Positions 1-7,746 of a stretch of 64,000 nt of DNA are shown here, in pieces (position 1 is the stretch's first letter; each line of letters opens with the position of its first letter). The stretch covers positions 1 through 64,000 of the forward strand of contig NZ_BCQG01000002.1 of the NCBI RefSeq assembly GCF_001544315.1, given 5' to 3'. The DNA comes from Geobacillus jurassicus NBRC 107829. Lineage in GTDB: Bacteria > Bacillota > Bacilli > Bacillales > Anoxybacillaceae. The notes below the pieces were generated by a model. The model saw only the letters and a program-made list of their open reading frames with translations, was not told where the DNA came from and did not search any database. The translations under genes and the position numbers were made by a program.

Positions 1-60
1 CACATCACGTCGGAACCCCGCCATTTTTTGGCGGAATACCGACACGAGATGGCGGACTTC

Positions 61-97
61 GAAAAGAAAACGCCCTCACCGATCCGATGAAGGCGTT
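61..97 (-). terminator. Intrinsic terminator after the LuxR remnant
   Basis: On the minus strand a stem with arms AACGCC and GGCGTT (plus-strand 69-74 and 92-97) is followed by a T-rich run at 61-68. The stop codon of the degenerate LuxR-type frame at 76-78 lies in the loop, so the terminator probably belonged to that gene. Confidence 0.55.
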
Positions 98-345
98 CGC
101 AACACATGAAGCTCTGGAATGAGCCCTAATTGTTTGGCTTTTTCCACGGCTTCTATTCGTGAAGATACGTGTAGCTTGTTGAAAATACGCGATAGGTGTC
201 TTTCTACACTTCGCTGGCTTATATGATGTTTTTTGGCAATGCCTTTATTACTTACATAAACCGCTGGCGATTTCCATTAATATTTCTTGCTCGAGCTCAC
301 TCAGCACAACATGTTCTTCTGCAATTTTGGCCTTTACTTCGCAAC
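76..345 (-). pseudogene. LuxR/NarL-type HTH remnant (frameshifted)
   Basis: The minus strand encodes the C-terminal helix-turn-helix of a LuxR/NarL response regulator. A segment reading LSELEQEILMEIASGL is followed, after a frame change near 255, by SNKGIAKKHHISQRSVERH and then IFNKLHVSSRIEAVEKAKQLG, ending at a TGA at 76-78. The order matches the family pattern 'LTERE-EIL..IA.GLSNKEIA...S..TVK.H...I..KL.V.SR.EA'. The frame change and the missing receiver domain show a decayed gene. The upstream part is absent: a terminator for the next gene sits where it should continue. Confidence 0.7.
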
Positions 346-352
346 GATGCAA

Positions 353-390
353 TAGAAAAAAGGCGTCCCTTTGTGTTTTTGAGACACCCT
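353..390 (-). terminator. Intrinsic terminator of the hydroxyacid dehydrogenase gene
   Basis: On the minus strand GGGTGTC pairs with GACGCCT (with G-T pairs) across a short loop and is followed by a run of T. It lies just downstream of the stop codon at 398-400. Confidence 0.7.
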
Positions 391-397
391 TTTTCCT

Positions 398-1330
398 TCA
401 ATATCGCCGGCTGACATCGACCGCATTGTGAAGCGGTTCGCCGGCTTCGATGCAGCGGAGCGTATCTAAAATGCTGCGGGCGGCGTCCTCTGTCGACGTA
501 AGCGCCGCGATATGCGGGGTGATGATGATGTTCGGATGAACCCATAGCGGCGAGTGCGGGGGAAGCGGTTCTTCTTCAAACACATCGAGCACCGCCAGGC
601 GAACGTTGCGGTTTTCGAGCGCGCCGACAAGCGCCGTCTCCTCGACCGTCGCGCCGCGGCCGACATTGATAAAACCTGCATTATGCAAACAGGAAAAAAA
701 CTGCTCATCAAAGAGATGATACGTTTCCTCGGTGAGCGGAAGGGCAGCGATCACCCAATCGGCGCAAGCAAGCGCTTCCCTAGCCTCTTCATGGCGGTAA
801 ACAGCCGAAAATGGCGGCGTTTCTCGGCCGCTATGCGATACGCCGATCGGCGAAACGCCGAACAGACGAAGCGTTTCCGCGATGCGCCGGCCGATCTTAC
901 CCGTTCCATAAATGACAATCCGCTGTTCGCCAAGCCGTTTCGGGGCGATCGGCTTCCACTGCCGCTGTTCTTGATACCATGCATAGACATCATGGCACTG
1001 AGCGTCGCGCAGCAAATAGCTCAAACAATATTCACTGATCTGCTCGCCGAACGAGCCGATCGTCCGCGTCAGCAGCACGTCCTTCTTCCATTCCCGTTTC
1101 CACAAAAATGCGTCAACGCCCGCGCCGAGGGAATGCACCCAACGAAGCGACGCAAGCGAAAACGGCCCGGCCGGCCGGAAGCCGACGTACGCATCCGCCC
1201 AAGCGAAATCAGCCTCCTTCAATTCTTCTTCAGCGACAAAGCGAAACTCTTTATCGGGCCGCTTGTCCGGAAGAAGGGCGGCAAGCTCGGCATAAAGCCT
1301 TCCCGTCACGAGAATGCGTTGGATGTTCAT
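398..1330 (-). CDS. D-isomer specific 2-hydroxyacid dehydrogenase
   Basis: NAD(P)-dependent oxidoreductase of the D-2-hydroxyacid dehydrogenase family, interconverting a 2-oxoacid and a D-2-hydroxyacid. The Rossmann dinucleotide motif GTGKIGRRIAE is in mid-protein. The family signatures follow in order: NVGRGATV (substrate Arg), DVFEEEPLP (catalytic Glu region) and PHIAALT (catalytic His). At about 310 aa it lacks the ACT domain of many SerA enzymes, so it resembles the GyaR/GhrB-like group; the substrate cannot be read from sequence. The ATG at 1330 is chosen because GGAGGTG lies about 10 nt upstream; a TTG at 1357 in the same frame has no better site. It starts 24 nt inside the end of the TerC gene and is probably co-transcribed with it. 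Confidence 0.85.
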   Translation of the reverse strand: MNIQRILVTGRLYAELAALLPDKRPDKEFRFVAEEELKEADFAWADAYVGFRPAGPFSLASLRWVHSLGAGVDAFLWKREWKKDVLLTRTIGSFGEQISEYCLSYLLRDAQCHDVYAWYQEQRQWKPIAPKRLGEQRIVIYGTGKIGRRIAETLRLFGVSPIGVSHSGRETPPFSAVYRHEEAREALACADWVIAALPLTEETYHLFDEQFFSCLHNAGFINVGRGATVEETALVGALENRNVRLAVLDVFEEEPLPPHSPLWVHPNIIITPHIAALTSTEDAARSILDTLRCIEAGEPLHNAVDVSRRY

Positions 1331-1353
1331 GGCATCACACCACCTCCAGCCGC

Positions 1354-2040
1354 TCAAATAAGCGTCCCTTCTTCACGCTCGGCCTTTTTATTCGTGATAT
1401 AGCCGGCAGACACGACAAAGATCGTCACACCGGCGGCAACGGCATAGACGAACGGACCATGTGACAAGTGAAGCCAATGCAGCACCCCTTCATCCCCCGC
1501 CATCATCTTCCCGGCCGTCCACGCCAAAATGCCCGAACCAACGTACGCAATCCAACGATGGTTCTCCATGATGTGGACGATCGCTTTCGAACCGAAAATC
1601 ATGATCGGGATGCTGATGGCCACTCCAAGCGCAAGCATGCCGAGATGCCCCTCCGCCGCACCAGCGACGGCGACGACATTGTCCAAGCTCATGACCGCAT
1701 CGGCGATCATAATCGTCATAATCGCCTTCAACAACCGGTCTGCCGATCTTACGTTTGCTTCCTCTTCCCGCTCAACGAGCACTTTATAGGCGATCCATAC
1801 AAGCAGCAAACCGCCCGCAAAGTGAATAAACGGGATTTGGAGCAAAAAGACGATGACAATCGCAAACAAAATGCGCAGCAGCACCGCCCCCGCCGTTCCC
1901 CAAACGATCGCTTTGTTCCGCTGGTCTTTCGGCAGCCGCCGCGTCGCCATCGCAATGACAACCGCATTATCCCCCGACAAAATAATGTCAATCGCAATAA
2001 TCTTCCATAACGCCAACAGCGCCGCGGCCGAAATCGTCAA
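1354..2040 (-). CDS. TerC-family integral membrane protein (YjbE/YkoY-like)
   Basis: Polytopic membrane protein of the TerC family, about 228 aa with seven hydrophobic segments. The two family hallmarks are present: DIILSGDNAVVIA near residue 17 and DAVMSLDNVVAVAGA near residue 115, whose Asp/Asn residues are thought to bind metal. Bacillus relatives (YceF, YkoY) have been linked to manganese export to secreted enzymes, so metal efflux is the likely role (family knowledge). The start is TTG at 2040, preceded by AAAGGGTGG. I looked for the yybP-ykoY manganese riboswitch that often precedes such genes and did not find its conserved segments in 2041-2470. Confidence 0.85.
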   Translation of the reverse strand: MTISAAALLALWKIIAIDIILSGDNAVVIAMATRRLPKDQRNKAIVWGTAGAVLLRILFAIVIVFLLQIPFIHFAGGLLLVWIAYKVLVEREEEANVRSADRLLKAIMTIMIADAVMSLDNVVAVAGAAEGHLGMLALGVAISIPIMIFGSKAIVHIMENHRWIAYVGSGILAWTAGKMMAGDEGVLHWLHLSHGPFVYAVAAGVTIFVVSAGYITNKKAEREEGTLI

Positions 2041-2432
2041 CAGAAGCCACCCTTTCCCCTTTTTCTCTCTTTCTCATCTTACCGCAAATCCGCAAGGAGA
2101 ACAACTTTGAGAGACTGGTGAAAAATGACTGATTTCGCCGAATCCATTCCTTTCAGTTGACAAAGAGGTACTGATTTTACAAGGTTTCTCAGCCTGGGAA
2201 AGGGCCGTTTTTCACGACTTTTTCACTACATCATCAACTTTCTCGGACAGATCACAAATGCCCTCGGCCTAACCAGAAAGAAATGAGGAGGAAAACCGAT
2301 GACACCGGTCAAACTTTGCAGAAAAAATGAAGGAAGCAAGCCACATTCGCTGATGGCTGCATCCCCGATCTCCAGCGGAACGAGGCGGCAGATCAAGGTC
2401 TATATAACCACCATTTTTTCAAATACCTATCC
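2041..2432. other. Gene-less stretch with a TTTTCAC direct repeat
   Basis: No convincing reading frame on either strand. The one distinct feature is a direct repeat TTTTCAC, 4 nt, TTTTCAC at 2209-2226. It is the same 7-4-7 arrangement found at the promoters near 59.2 and 62.8 kb, but here no -10 box follows at the matching distance. Confidence 0.4.
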
Positions 2433-2455
2433 TTGAACGCTCTCCCACTACGCCC
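2433..2455 (-). mobile_element. Solo IS200/IS605-type right-end fragment
   Basis: On the plus strand TTGAACGCTCTCCCAC (2433-2448) is identical to the end of the TnpB-derived element at 21624-21639. The rest of the terminal hairpin is lost. It directly follows the hutH stop codon, so an IS605-type element or a deletion derivative probably once ended here. Confidence 0.5.
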
Positions 2456-2473
2456 ACCATGCTTTGCCCTTCT

Positions 2474-3988
2474 CTAAGCTTTCGTTTCATCACAGAGGGA
2501 GTGATGTTTTGCCCTTTCTCTCAACCAAACTGCCATCGCTTCAATGTCATCGGAAAAGATGCGGTCCGCCACAATAGGGGGAACGATGCGGCGCGCCTCA
2601 TGGTACCACTGCCTTGTCGCCGGAGCCATCCTCTCAACACCGCGCGCTTCAACAGCCTGCAAAGCGCAAATGAGCTCAATCGCCAGCACTTTTCTTGCGT
2701 TTTGCACGATCATGTACGCATGGCGGGCGGCGATCGTTCCCATGCTGACGTGATCTTCTTGGTTGGCCGATGACGGGATCGAATCGACGCTGGCTGGGTG
2801 AGCGAGCGTCTTGTTTTCCGATACAAGCGAAGCGGCGACGTATTGCATAATCATCGCTCCAGACTGCAAGCCAGGCTTGGGGCTTAAAAACGGCGGCAAC
2901 CCTTCATTGAGCTGCGGATTGACGAGCCGTTCGATGCGGCGCTCGCTGATGTTGGACAGTTCCGCTGCGGCGATTTTCAACAAATCCATGGCGATCGCCA
3001 CCGGCTGGCCATGGAAGTTGCCGCCAGAGAGCACCGCCCTGTCATCAAAAATGAGCGGATTGTCGGTCACCGCATTCATTTCGATTTCCAACGTTTCTTT
3101 TACATAGCGAAGCGCCCTGAGCGACGCCCCGTGCACTTGCGGAATGCAGCGGATGGAGTAGGCGTCTTGCACGCGCCGCTCCCCTTGCCTTGTTGTGAGT
3201 TGGCTGCCATCTAGGTAGCGGCGTATCCGTTCCGCCACCTCCGCCTGCTCCTGAAACCCGCGGACTGCGTGGATGCGGGCGTCAAACGCGTCCACAATGC
3301 CATAAAGCGCCTCAATCGTCAGCGCTGCGATCCATTCGCTGTCATAAGCAAGCTGCCCCGCCTCCAAGCAAGCAAGCGCCCCAACGGCCGTCATCGCCTG
3401 CGTGCCATTAATGAGCGCCAACCCTTCTTTCGCTTGAAGGGAAAGTGGTGAAATTCCCGCTTGTGAAAGCGCTTGGGCGGCAGGCATGCGCTGCCCTTGA
3501 TACATCACCTCTCCTTCTCCAACAAGCGCCAGCGCCAAGTGGGCGAGCGGGGCTAAATCGCCGCTCGCGCCGAGGGAGCCTTGCTGCGGCACGATCGGAT
3601 GGATGCCGGTGTTCAAAAACGAGAGCAGCTGCTCAATGACCGCTGGACGCACGCCGGAATACCCTTTCAACAACGCATTCGCCCGCAAAAGAAGCATCGC
3701 CCGCACGACATCTTCGGCAAATGGCTCGCCGACAGCACAGGCGTGCGAGCGGAGAAGATTGATTTGCAGCTGCTCAAGATCGCTTCCGCCAATGCGCACA
3801 TCGGCGAGTTTGCCAAAGCCCGTATTCACGCCATAGATCGTCCGTCCATTGGAGATCGCTTGCTCCACTGCCGCGCGGCTTTTCTCGACAGCCCTCATGC
3901 TTTCCTCCGCAGCCGCCACCCGCTCCCGTTCATAGACAACACGTCTTACCTCATCGATCGTCAATGTATGTCCGGTCAAAACAACCAT
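2474..3988 (-). CDS. hutH: Histidine ammonia-lyase
   Basis: Cytosolic enzyme that deaminates L-histidine to trans-urocanate and ammonia, the first step of the Hut pathway. The protein has the family length (about 504 aa). It carries the Ala-Ser-Gly triad in [17 protein letters not shown], which cyclises to the electrophilic MIO prosthetic group, plus the GNFHGQP and [11 protein letters not shown] blocks. Two adjacent ATG codons (3991 and 3988) follow AAAGGGG; 3988 aligns with the Bacillus N-terminus. The gene follows hutP after a terminator, so it is probably expressed only when that terminator is read through. The remaining hut genes (hutU, hutI, hutG, hutM) are not downstream; a mobile-element scar and an unrelated operon are. 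Confidence 0.95.
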   Translation of the reverse strand: MVVLTGHTLTIDEVRRVVYERERVAAAEESMRAVEKSRAAVEQAISNGRTIYGVNTGFGKLADVRIGGSDLEQLQINLLRSHACAVGEPFAEDVVRAMLLLRANALLKGYSGVRPAVIEQLLSFLNTGIHPIVPQQGSLGASGDLAPLAHLALALVGEGEVMYQGQRMPAAQALSQAGISPLSLQAKEGLALINGTQAMTAVGALACLEAGQLAYDSEWIAALTIEALYGIVDAFDARIHAVRGFQEQAEVAERIRRYLDGSQLTTRQGERRVQDAYSIRCIPQVHGASLRALRYVKETLEIEMNAVTDNPLIFDDRAVLSGGNFHGQPVAIAMDLLKIAAAELSNISERRIERLVNPQLNEGLPPFLSPKPGLQSGAMIMQYVAASLVSENKTLAHPASVDSIPSSANQEDHVSMGTIAARHAYMIVQNARKVLAIELICALQAVEARGVERMAPATRQWYHEARRIVPPIVADRIFSDDIEAMAVWLRERAKHHSLCDETKA

Positions 3989-4033
3989 CATTCCATCCCC
4001 TTTCATTTGCTTTTCCAATCAAGCGCCTGGGCA

Positions 4034-4076
4034 AATAAAAAAGGAGGCAGCCTGCCATATGGCAGCGTTCGCCTCC
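4034..4076 (-). terminator. hutP-hutH intercistronic terminator (HutP-controlled)
   Basis: Minus-strand hairpin with an outer stem GGAGGC/GCCTCC and an inner stem GCTGCCAT/ATGGCAG(G), followed by TTTTTTATTTG. It lies between hutP and hutH, where B. subtilis has the HutP-regulated terminator, so it should block hutH unless HutP with histidine opens it. Confidence 0.8.
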
Positions 4077-4107
4077 TCATAACTTATTGCTCTAGGCATT
4101 GCTCCTA
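4076..4107 (-). promoter_or_regulatory. Candidate HutP RNA-binding site (NAG triplets)
   Basis: On the minus strand three NAG triplets (GAG 4090-4092, AAG 4083-4085, GAG 4076-4078) are separated by exactly 4 nt, with further UAG triplets just upstream. HutP of B. subtilis binds NAG triplets with this spacing next to the terminator. The last triplet overlaps the base of the terminator stem. The site is inferred from spacing and position. Confidence 0.5.
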
Positions 4108-4551
4108 TATATGATTGATTCCGAGCCCAACCGCCTCATGCTCAAGACCTCTCACGGGAGCGCCGATCGTCCCGTACAAGGCGACGGCGATCCATTCCCC
4201 CTCGTTCGGTTGCTCATACGGCATACCGCGCACGACAGCGAAACGAAGGCCAGCAGTTCTCAACAAATCTCCCAGCTCTACCTGCCCCCTCGTCACGCCA
4301 TGCACCGCCTCTAAAATCGCATGGTATAAGGCGTGCATCTCGCGGTACAAGCCGCCGTCCACCACTCCATGCCGCTTTGCCGCCGTCTCAATCGCCGCGA
4401 CGATTTTTTGCGGCTCCATCGCCCCGACCCGCCCTTGACAATAGCGCCATGAAAGCGCCTCAAGCTGGCTCAAGACCGGGCCTTCCTCCCCCTCGTCCAG
4501 CATCGCCAGCAGCAATGCCTGCCGGCCGATGCGCGCTTGTCTTGTTTCCAT
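4105..4551 (-). CDS. hutP: Hut operon positive regulator (RNA antiterminator)
   Basis: Small RNA-binding protein (148 aa) of the HutP family. With L-histidine and a divalent metal, HutP binds the leader of hutH mRNA and prevents termination. The whole ORF matches the family: [13 protein letters not shown] at the start, [19 protein letters not shown] in the middle and [18 protein letters not shown] near the end. The ATG at 4551 follows AGGTG. A strong promoter lies 32 nt upstream. The next gene is hutH across a terminator, the expected arrangement for HutP control. Confidence 0.92.
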   Translation of the reverse strand: METRQARIGRQALLLAMLDEGEEGPVLSQLEALSWRYCQGRVGAMEPQKIVAAIETAAKRHGVVDGGLYREMHALYHAILEAVHGVTRGQVELGDLLRTAGLRFAVVRGMPYEQPNEGEWIAVALYGTIGAPVRGLEHEAVGLGINHI

Positions 4552-4582
4552 GGCTTCTGTACACCTATTAGTCTTTTTTTCT

Positions 4583-4612
4583 ATTGTATGATGACAATGA
4601 GAGCGATGTCAA
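4583..4612 (-). promoter_or_regulatory. Sigma-A promoter of hutP
   Basis: On the minus strand TTGACA, 18 nt, TACAAT, ending about 32 nt before the hutP ATG. Nothing else is seen between here and 4766. Confidence 0.75.
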
Positions 4613-4811
4613 TTATCAATTTCCATTTTTTAGTACATTAAAACATTAACAGGATGAACGATCGCCCTTGATGTTTTTGGATGAAAAATCATGGGAAACA
4701 TGCGCCTCGCGGCGAGCCATCGACCACTCCACCTTCTCATCTTAAGGTTTCCATTTTTTTGATTGTATGATATCATATACATATCAAATCGACATTATAA
4801 GGGGGATAGGG

Positions 4812-5657
4812 ATGAGAGAACAAGAAGCATGGCGCATGGATGGATTTATCGGCATCGGATGCGTCGCCCTTTTCGTTATGGCTGGTTTTGTCAGCCTTAT
4901 TCAAGTGCAGCTCTTATTGGCCGTTTTCTGCTTCGTTCTTGCCGCCTTCTTGGCGACTGGCATCACGATCGTTCAGCCGAATCAAGCGAAAGTGATCATT
5001 TTTTTCGGCCGCTATTTTGGCACGATTCGCGACAGCGGGCTGTTTTTCACCGTGCCGCTCACCGTTCGCAAGAAAGTATCGCTGCGCGTGCGCAACTTCA
5101 CGAGCAACAAGCTGAAAGTGAACGATGTTCAAGGCAATCCTATTGAAATCGCCGCTGTCGTCGTCTTTCGCGTCATCGATTCAGCCAAGGCGGTGTTTGA
5201 CGTTGATGATTACGAACAGTTTGTTGAAATTCAAAGCGAAGCGGCCATCCGCCATGTAGCGACGAAATATCCGTACGACACGTTTGAAGACGACAACGAC
5301 ATTACGCTACGCGGCAATGCGGATGTCATTTCCGATGTGCTTGCCGCAGAATTGCAAGAACGGCTGCGCATTGCCGGAGTTGACGTGATGGAAGCGCGCC
5401 TCACCCACTTGGCCTACTCGCCGGAAATCGCGGGCGCCATGCTCCAACGCCAGCAAGCCGCCGCCATTTTGGCCGCACGAAAAAAAATCGTCGAAGGCGC
5501 TGTCTCGATGGCGCGCATGGCGATCGAACAGCTTGACAACGAAGCCATTTTAGAGTTGGATGATGAACGGAAAGCGGCGATGGTGAACAACTTAATGGTG
5601 GCCATCGTCTCCGAGCGCGCCGCCCAGCCGGTGATCAATACCGGCAGTCTATACTGA
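4812..5657 (+). CDS. SPFH/Band 7 domain membrane protein
   Basis: Membrane-anchored SPFH (stomatin/prohibitin/flotillin/HflK) protein of about 281 aa. The N-terminal region has two close hydrophobic segments (roughly residues 10-50), followed by the SPFH domain beginning TIVQPNQAKVIIFFGRY. The segment RQQAAAILAARKKIVEGAV near residue 215 is typical of the end of such domains. Members form oligomers at membrane microdomains; no specific function can be assigned. ATG at 4812 is chosen because AAGGGGG lies upstream; the frame extends back to 4767 without a ribosome-binding site. The next gene, 15 nt downstream, encodes a small ribbon-helix-helix protein, a pairing often seen in Bacillaceae. Confidence 0.85.
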   Translation: MREQEAWRMDGFIGIGCVALFVMAGFVSLIQVQLLLAVFCFVLAAFLATGITIVQPNQAKVIIFFGRYFGTIRDSGLFFTVPLTVRKKVSLRVRNFTSNKLKVNDVQGNPIEIAAVVVFRVIDSAKAVFDVDDYEQFVEIQSEAAIRHVATKYPYDTFEDDNDITLRGNADVISDVLAAELQERLRIAGVDVMEARLTHLAYSPEIAGAMLQRQQAAAILAARKKIVEGAVSMARMAIEQLDNEAILELDDERKAAMVNNLMVAIVSERAAQPVINTGSLY

Positions 5658-5672
5658 TGGTTGTGGAGTGCG

Positions 5673-5852
5673 ATGGCAAAGAAAAAACCATTCCCTTTGC
5701 GCATTGATTATGACCTATACGCCATACTAGAGCAATGGGCGCAAGATGAGTTTCGCAGCGTCAACGCCCAAATCGAGTATTTGCTGAAGGAAGCGGCGAA
5801 GCGGGCCGGACGGCTCGGAAAAGGAAAAACAGATCAAAAACAAGGAAGCTAG
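5673..5852 (+). CDS. Arc-like ribbon-helix-helix protein
   Basis: A 59-residue basic protein with the segment [20 protein letters not shown], then [13 protein letters not shown]. This is the strand-helix-helix pattern of Arc/MetJ-type DNA-binding proteins (PxRI..DLY..LE.WA....[10 protein letters not shown]). The ATG at 5673 follows GGAG by about 7 nt. It is the second gene of a two-gene unit with the SPFH protein and ends at an intrinsic terminator. It may regulate its own operon or may have become an accessory of the SPFH protein; no binding site was identified. Confidence 0.7.
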   Translation: MAKKKPFPLRIDYDLYAILEQWAQDEFRSVNAQIEYLLKEAAKRAGRLGKGKTDQKQGS

Positions 5853-5880
5853 CCGATGACGGCTGGCTTCTTTTGTTTTT
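5845..5880 (+). terminator. Terminator of the SPFH/RHH operon
   Basis: Stem GAAGCTAGCCG / CGGCTGGCTTC with a 4-nt loop, then TTTTGTTTTT. Confidence 0.85.
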
Positions 5881-5948
5881 CAGTCATGAGCATTTGTTAC
5901 AGGAATATAATGATAGCAGAGCTCTTTATTAAAAAGGGGAACGACCCG

Positions 5949-6044
5949 ATGCCTCCGCTTACAGCCATTGCGAAAGTTGATGCATCATCCCCAACGCGCT
6001 TTCAACAGCTTAGCCGCCTTTGGCGCAATGCGGAAGGAGGATGA
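5949..6044 (+). CDS. Candidate leader ORF of the purine hydroxylase operon (31 aa)
   Basis: ATG at 5949 is preceded by AAAAGGGG with suitable spacing, and the frame runs 31 codons (begins MPPLTAIAKVDASSPTRF) to a TGA at 6042-6044. The stop lies just after the AAGGAGG of the XdhC gene and 2 nt before its ATG, so translation would end on that gene's ribosome-binding site. It resembles no protein I recognise. It could be a translational-coupling leader or chance. Confidence 0.35.
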   Translation: MPPLTAIAKVDASSPTRFQQLSRLWRNAEGG

Positions 6045-6046
6045 GC

Positions 6047-7075
6047 ATGGAGAGCTACTATGCTGTGCTCGAAGCGATCGCCGGCGCGCCAGGCGATGGT
6101 GTGCTGGCCTTCATCATTCAAGTGGAAGGCTCGGCTTATCAAAAAGAAGGAACATGCATGTGGATTGGCGCCGATGGCAAAACAATCGGCCTGCTTAGCG
6201 GCGGCTGCCTTGAAGAAGCGGTAGCCGTGCACGCCGTCGATATATTGACCCGCCGCCAGGCGGCGGCCGTTTCATTCGACTTGCGCGCCGAAGACGATTC
6301 ATCTTGGGGGCAAGGCGCCGGTTGCAACGGCATCGTCCGCATTTGGCTCGAGTTGGTCACAAGCGACACAAAACGTGAATGGCTGGCGCTCAAGCGCTGC
6401 CTTAACCGCGGCGAACATGTGCTGATGGCCCGAAGCATCGTGCATCCAAACGAGCGGCCGTTTTTCCAAAGCGAAACGGGGGAACAATTCGGCGGCTACC
6501 GCCGGACGCCGCGTCCGGAATGGCGCGAATGGCTTGATGGCGTGCCGTTTTACCAAGGACAAAACGGGTTGTACGAAGCGGACGGGGAAACGTTTTACAT
6601 CCAGCACTTTTGGCCAAAACCGCGCCTCGTCATTTTCGGCGCCGGACCGGACGCCCCGCCGCTCGTCTCAGCAGCCAAAGCGGCGGGATTTTCCGTTACC
6701 GTAAGCGATTGGCGCCCAGCGTTTTGCCACCCATCCCATGTGCCGGACGCTGATGCATGGGTGGTTGGCTTTCCGCATGAAACGGTGCCAGCGCTCCACT
6801 TGAATGAACGCGACTTTGTCGTCGTGATGACCCACCAATTTGAACGCGACCGCGAACTCGTCTCGTTGTTGGCTGACAAACCGCTCGCCTATCTTGGCGT
6901 GCTCGGGCCACGGCGGCGCACGGACCGCCTCTTTCCTTCCGGCTCGACGCCTCCATTTGTCCGTTCGCCCGCAGGGCTTTCCATCGGCGCACGCGGCCCG
7001 CACGAAATCGCCGTTAGCATCACCGCCGAATTGATCAGCGTGCTTCGCGGACGGTTGACGGGGGCGGAACGATGA
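6047..7075 (+). CDS. pucA: XdhC-family molybdenum cofactor insertion protein (PucA-like)
   Basis: XdhC/CoxI-type chaperone that binds molybdenum cofactor and helps sulfurate it and insert it into xanthine dehydrogenase. The N-terminal XdhC domain contains GDGVLAFIIQVEGSAYQKEG and LLSGGCLEEAVA. The C-terminal Rossmann domain begins LVIFGAGPDAPPLVSAAKAAG, and LGPRRRTDRL is the usual late motif. The start at 6047 (after AAGGAGG and 6 nt) is preferred to the in-frame ATG at 6041, which abuts the ribosome-binding site. First gene of a five-gene operon matching pucABCDE functions in B. subtilis; it overlaps the next gene by 4 nt (ATGA). Confidence 0.9.
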   Translation: MESYYAVLEAIAGAPGDGVLAFIIQVEGSAYQKEGTCMWIGADGKTIGLLSGGCLEEAVAVHAVDILTRRQAAAVSFDLRAEDDSSWGQGAGCNGIVRIWLELVTSDTKREWLALKRCLNRGEHVLMARSIVHPNERPFFQSETGEQFGGYRRTPRPEWREWLDGVPFYQGQNGLYEADGETFYIQHFWPKPRLVIFGAGPDAPPLVSAAKAAGFSVTVSDWRPAFCHPSHVPDADAWVVGFPHETVPALHLNERDFVVVMTHQFERDRELVSLLADKPLAYLGVLGPRRRTDRLFPSGSTPPFVRSPAGLSIGARGPHEIAVSITAELISVLRGRLTGAER

Positions 7076-7746
7076 ACGTGGTTTCCATTGCCGCCATTTA
7101 TTTAGCAGCCGGGGAAAGCCGACGAATGGGAACGGATAAACGCGCTTTGCCTTGGGGGGAAAGCACGCTTGGCGCCGCCGGCCTTAAAGCGGCGCTTCGT
7201 TCCCGCCTTGCACCGGTCATCGTCGTCATTCCTCCAGACGATGCGCTCGCGTGGTTTCCGGTCGAGCTTCGGAATCATGAAAAGTGCCGCTTCGTCCGCT
7301 GCGCAGTCCATCACCGCGGGCAGACGCATTCGCTTGCCTGCGGCCTGCAAGAAGCGCTCGCTGCTGGGGCCGACGCCGCCGCTGTGCTGCTCGCCGATCA
7401 GCCGTTTGTCACGTCTGAAACGATTGATGTGCTTGCCGACCTTTATCGCCGGCACCGTCCTGATTATGTCGCCTTTGCCCGCTCCGGCGCGCCGATGCCC
7501 CCAGTCATTTGGGGGAAACATGCGTTTCCTTCCTTGCTTGCTCTAAGGGGCGATGCTGGCGGGCGCACGCTGTTTCGCGATCCGCGCTGGTGCGGCCTCT
7601 TGTATGAAGGCGATGAAATGATCGGCATCGACATTGACACAAAAGACGATTATGCGCGTGCCGTCATGTATCGAGAAGAAAAGGAGGGACGCCACCCGTG
7701 GCCGTCGGTAAAAGCATCATCCGCAAAGAAGCGTGGGATAAAGTGA
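7072..7746 (+). CDS. pucB: MocA-like molybdenum cofactor nucleotidyltransferase (PucB-like)
   Basis: NTP-transferase fold enzyme of the MocA/PucB type, which adds CMP or GMP to molybdopterin for xanthine-dehydrogenase-like enzymes. The signature IYLAAGESRRMGTDKRALPW (nucleotide-binding loop) is at the N-terminus, followed by VLLADQPFVT (metal-binding Asp) and GDAGGRTLF. The start overlaps the XdhC stop codon. The C-terminus overlaps the next gene by about 49 nt, because the molybdenum-subunit gene starts at an internal GTG with its own AAGGAGGG. Which nucleotide it uses cannot be decided by eye. Confidence 0.88.
   Translation: MNVVSIAAIYLAAGESRRMGTDKRALPWGESTLGAAGLKAALRSRLAPVIVVIPPDDALAWFPVELRNHEKCRFVRCAVHHRGQTHSLACGLQEALAAGADAAAVLLADQPFVTSETIDVLADLYRRHRPDYVAFARSGAPMPPVIWGKHAFPSLLALRGDAGGRTLFRDPRWCGLLYEGDEMIGIDIDTKDDYARAVMYREEKEGRHPWPSVKASSAKKRGIK

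Noticed and set aside
554-1402. Long plus-strand open frame over the hydroxyacid dehydrogenase gene
   Set aside because: Antisense shadow with no ribosome-binding site and an Arg-rich, low-complexity product; the minus-strand protein has clear family motifs.
2041-2470. Manganese (yybP-ykoY) riboswitch before the TerC gene
   Set aside because: None of the conserved segments of that riboswitch could be found.
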